A stretch of DNA of 16,531 nt from Candidatus Odinarchaeota archaeon (GTDB lineage Archaea > Asgardarchaeota > JAGGXT01). A program made the position numbers and the translations under genes. The DNA is taken from positions 1-16,531 of the forward strand of contig JAGGXT010000134.1 of NCBI GenBank assembly GCA_021162905.1, read 5' to 3'. Positions within the stretch are counted from its first letter, which is position 1. The number at the start of each line of letters is the position of its first letter. The notes beneath the pieces are model-generated. The model ran no database searches and was not told the origin of the DNA. It saw only the letters and a program-made list of their open reading frames with translations. Positions 14,662-16,531 of the stretch are shown here, in pieces.

Positions 14662-14720
14662 CTTTACTTCCTCAGTGAAACAACTGCATAGACGCTTTAT
14701 GGTCTTGTTACAAATTAACA

Positions 14721-14730
14721 ATATAAAAAG
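14721..14730 (-). promoter_or_regulatory. Candidate TATA box for cbf5
   Basis: ACTTTTTATATTG on the minus strand resembles the L7Ae box (AGTTTTTATATTA) and stands 60 bases before the cbf5 start. It explains the 95-base gap after L14e and fits a leader of about 35-40 bases. Confidence 0.45.
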
Positions 14731-14756
14731 TAAAAGTTGAGTTATATATTCATTCC

Positions 14757-15041
14757 TCAGATAGAAGCTGATAATTTTACTTTTTCTCTCATCCATTCTA
14801 ACTTTCCTGCAGCCTCCAACGCTTTTTTGACTTCATCGTCACCGGCGCCTCGGTTGATTTCAATTTTTTCTGGTGTTGGTTCTAAATGCTTTACATTTGC
14901 ACGTCGACGACGAACACCTGAGATATCTTTAGGTCCCGTAACTAAAACAAAATTTTTGTCAATAATATCTACAATTACGCATTTGCGTCCAGCTTCTCGT
15001 CCTAATGTTTTTACACAAATCCGGCCTATATCAAATATCAT
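14757..15041 (-). CDS. rpl14e: Large-subunit ribosomal protein L14e
   Basis: A 94-residue KOW/SH3-like protein of the archaeal/eukaryotic large subunit: [20 protein letters not shown], then [17 protein letters not shown] and [13 protein letters not shown]. The ATG at 15041 follows GGAGGTAATAATT, a strong site; the frame's start 12 codons upstream is discarded because the homologous region begins at the chosen Met. L14e is present in only part of the archaea, so it has some taxonomic value. It lies between cmk (51 bases upstream) and cbf5, a widespread archaeal order. Confidence 0.96.
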   Translation of the reverse strand: MIFDIGRICVKTLGREAGRKCVIVDIIDKNFVLVTGPKDISGVRRRRANVKHLEPTPEKIEINRGAGDDEVKKALEAAGKLEWMREKVKLSASI

Positions 15042-15092
15042 AATTATTACCTCCTTCACTCCTCCGTCAACATCCAAGTCGCCTCGGATGTC

Positions 15093-15653
15093 TCATTCGC
15101 CGGAAGAGGAGGATAAGATTTCTTCAACAGCAGCTTTTATTAATTTTACGCATGATCCTTGGTTAAAATTAAGAGTATTAATAATTAAATCGAAAATCAT
15201 AAAATCGTCAGGATTTATCTTATACAATTCTTCATAACGTTTAACTTCGCTATCCTCTCTTTCTCTCGTCTCTTTCAATGCCTCTTCAAAAGATATTCCA
15301 TCTCGCTTAGCAATCCTCGATACTCTAACTTCTAGTGGGGCTATGAGAAGTACTTTTAGGTCTGTATAGTCTTTAGCAATCCAAGCTGTTATCCGACCAT
15401 CAAGCACCACGCCACCCTTCTTTGCTTCTTCAAGTATTTTGTTGTCTATTTCTCTATCAATTTTAAAGTTCTCTTCTGCAAACTTTGAGAATTTTTGAAG
15501 ATCCATATTATATTCCTTTGCCAATCTCCTAAATATCTGTCCAGCAGAAATGTATCGCAAATTTAATTCTTGAGCAACTAATTTGGCTACCGTTGTTTTA
15601 CCAACACCATGAGCCCCACAGATAGCAATTACTGGACCTTTCTTAGATTTCAT
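15093..15653 (-). CDS. cmk: Cytidylate kinase, archaeal type
   Basis: It phosphorylates CMP and dCMP with ATP, feeding CTP synthesis and RNA turnover. The 186-residue P-loop kinase shows GAHGVGKTT (13-21), the NMP-binding start ISAGQIFRRLAKEYNMDLQKF, VVLDGRITAWIA, and the lid arginines in RVSRIAKRDG and KETREREDSEVKRYEELY. Length and the short NMP domain fit archaeal Cmk rather than the larger bacterial enzyme or adenylate kinase. Its ATG overlaps the L34e stop (ATGA), indicating coupling; a GGAG lies nine bases upstream. The serine-rich C-terminus is ordinary variation. Confidence 0.96.
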   Translation of the reverse strand: MKSKKGPVIAICGAHGVGKTTVAKLVAQELNLRYISAGQIFRRLAKEYNMDLQKFSKFAEENFKIDREIDNKILEEAKKGGVVLDGRITAWIAKDYTDLKVLLIAPLEVRVSRIAKRDGISFEEALKETREREDSEVKRYEELYKINPDDFMIFDLIINTLNFNQGSCVKLIKAAVEEILSSSSGE

Positions 15654-15925
15654 AGATAAGCGCTCCTAACTGCGGCTTTAATCATTCTTTGAAGACATGT
15701 AGGGCACAAAACACCTCCAAATGGTCGGTTTACAGTTTTTTTAGAGTGAGACATACGCATATATTCAAATGTATAGTGTTTACCTATTCCGCTTATAGGA
15801 TTGCCACAAATAGCACATCTAGGAGGTTTATTTTTCATTCTAACATAATGTATTCTTGTTTCACCACCCGGTGAATGAAATTTTTTCCTTCTATACGATC
15901 GAGATCTATACCTTGGTGCGGGCAT
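15650..15925 (-). CDS. rpl34e: Large-subunit ribosomal protein L34e
   Basis: A 91-residue zinc-ribbon protein. It opens MPAPRYRSRSYRRKKFHSPGG and has Cys37/Cys40 (CAICG) and Cys74/Cys77 (CPTC), plus the family's KPPRCAICG and NRPFGGVLCPTC. ATG 15925 has GGAGGTG five bases upstream; a GTG two codons earlier is less likely. It lies 40 bases after the DUF106 gene and overlaps cmk by four bases, the archaeal order DUF106-L34e-cmk-L14e-cbf5. Confidence 0.96.
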   Translation of the reverse strand: MPAPRYRSRSYRRKKFHSPGGETRIHYVRMKNKPPRCAICGNPISGIGKHYTFEYMRMSHSKKTVNRPFGGVLCPTCLQRMIKAAVRSAYL

Positions 15926-15965
15926 TGACACACCTCCAATATATTAATTGATAGATAATAGAGGG

Positions 15966-16531
15966 TTATTGTAAAGATATCCCAAGGAGTTTATTAATAA
16001 TACCTCCAAACACTATAGCTGCTAAGAAGTAATAACTAGCAAACCACAACCCAAATAATCCTTCATATTGTCCACTAGTTACAAGTCGACCCATAAGATT
16101 ACCGATATAGGGTATATAGAGTGCTAAATTAGCAGGTATGTACGCAACGGGATGTCTATAGAAATTTGAAAGAATGTGGAAAAGTGCTAATAAAGGAATT
16201 GCGTAAACAAGCATTGGCTTAAATTGCATAGACATCATTTCAGCTTGTTTTTTATCCATTGCAGGTTTTAATCGTTTGACTTTAGCTGCTAATTTCTCGT
16301 CATTTGTACGTAATGCTTGCATCTTAAGTTTATTGTATTCCATCAGCTCTTTACGATAACGTTTTAATTTTTCAAAGTCAATAAGTCTCTTATTTATTAG
16401 GCTTGCAAATAACACTACCACAAAAGCAATAAACGTTGTAAATATCATGGATTCAGGAGGATACTTATATGGTTCAAGCATATTATAAATTGGATCTAGT
16501 ATCCAATCAAATAATTGGGCTGGTACAATAA
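15966..16531 (-). CDS. DUF106/EMC3-like membrane insertase (Oxa1/YidC superfamily), 5' end cut by window edge
   Basis: Archaeal DUF106 proteins are related to YidC, EMC3, Get1 and TMCO1 and are thought to insert membrane proteins. From an internal Met (16481) there are 171 residues: a first membrane segment about 11-29 (IFTTFIAFVVVLFASLIN), a Lys-rich coiled-coil cytoplasmic loop about 30-85, then segments about 89-107 and 145-165. The frame stays open to the window edge and adds 16 codons (IVPAQLFDWILDPIYN) that read like the usual N-terminus. No ATG, GTG or TTG occurs in that stretch and Met 16481 has no ribosome site, so the real start probably lies outside. It is first of the genes leading to L34e. 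Confidence 0.85.
   Translation of the reverse strand, partial: IVPAQLFDWILDPIYNMLEPYKYPPESMIFTTFIAFVVVLFASLINKRLIDFEKLKRYRKELMEYNKLKMQALRTNDEKLAAKVKRLKPAMDKKQAEMMSMQFKPMLVYAIPLLALFHILSNFYRHPVAYIPANLALYIPYIGNLMGRLVTSGQYEGLFGLWFASYYFLAAIVFGGIINKLLGISLQ

Noticed and set aside
14662..14796. Hydrophobic N-terminal extension of Cbf5 that could be a membrane anchor or signal peptide
   Set aside because: It would overlap the L14e gene, contains the probable cbf5 TATA box, lacks a ribosome site and is foreign to the Cbf5 family.
1..16531. Mobile elements, CRISPR arrays, toxin-antitoxin or defence systems
   Set aside because: No transposase, integrase, regularly spaced repeats or unknown gene cassette was found; all reading frames of substance belong to known housekeeping families.

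Overview
This window is a chromosomal segment from an archaeon, A+T-rich outside its RNA gene. It is almost entirely a translation and transcription super-cluster read on the minus strand. The archaeal assignment rests on gene content: aIF2-gamma, aIF5B, eukaryote-type ribosomal proteins (S6e, S28e, L7Ae, L24e, L18e, L14e, L34e), RNA polymerase subunits D and N, Cbf5, and the archaeal trio mevalonate kinase, isopentenyl phosphate kinase and type 2 IPP isomerase. L14e and L34e, and an RpoD with two ferredoxin-type motifs, suggest a lineage of the Thermoproteota/TACK group or a deep relative, but no finer placement can be defended. The tRNA is about 71% G+C in an A+T-rich background, which hints at a warm habitat.

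Layout in transcription order, from right to left. A 5'-cut DUF106/EMC3-like membrane insertase is followed by L34e, cmk, L14e and cbf5 (16531-13654), then a tRNA-Ser(GGA). Next comes the S13-S4-S11-rpoD-L18e-L13-S9-rpoN-S2 run (13298-8911), with gaps of 1-30 bases. An isoprenoid cassette mvk-ipk-idi2 (8736-5754) follows. Then come L7Ae-S28e-L24e, an ndk gene that is flipped onto the plus strand, aIF5B, S6e, aIF2-gamma, and the first 46 codons of a PIN-domain (FCF1-like) gene that runs off the left edge.

The genes cover ribosome assembly, initiation (two GTPase factors), rRNA pseudouridylation, RNA polymerase assembly, nucleotide supply (cmk, ndk) and lipid precursor synthesis. Ribosome binding sites are unusually uniform: most starts lie six bases after a GGTG or GGTT core. 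This pattern was used to choose starts, and it places several of them inside the longest reading frames (S6e, aIF5B, NDK, S28e, MVK, S9, RpoD, S4, S13, Cbf5, L14e, L34e).

No mobile element, CRISPR array or clearly new system was seen. The points most worth checking are the in-place inversion of ndk with a C-terminal extension, a kink-turn-like element in the L7Ae leader, the two-cluster RpoD, the absence of rpoK, eno and a MEMO gene from their usual places, and two edge genes that are easily missed or mis-started. No gene-free stretch exceeds 300 bases.
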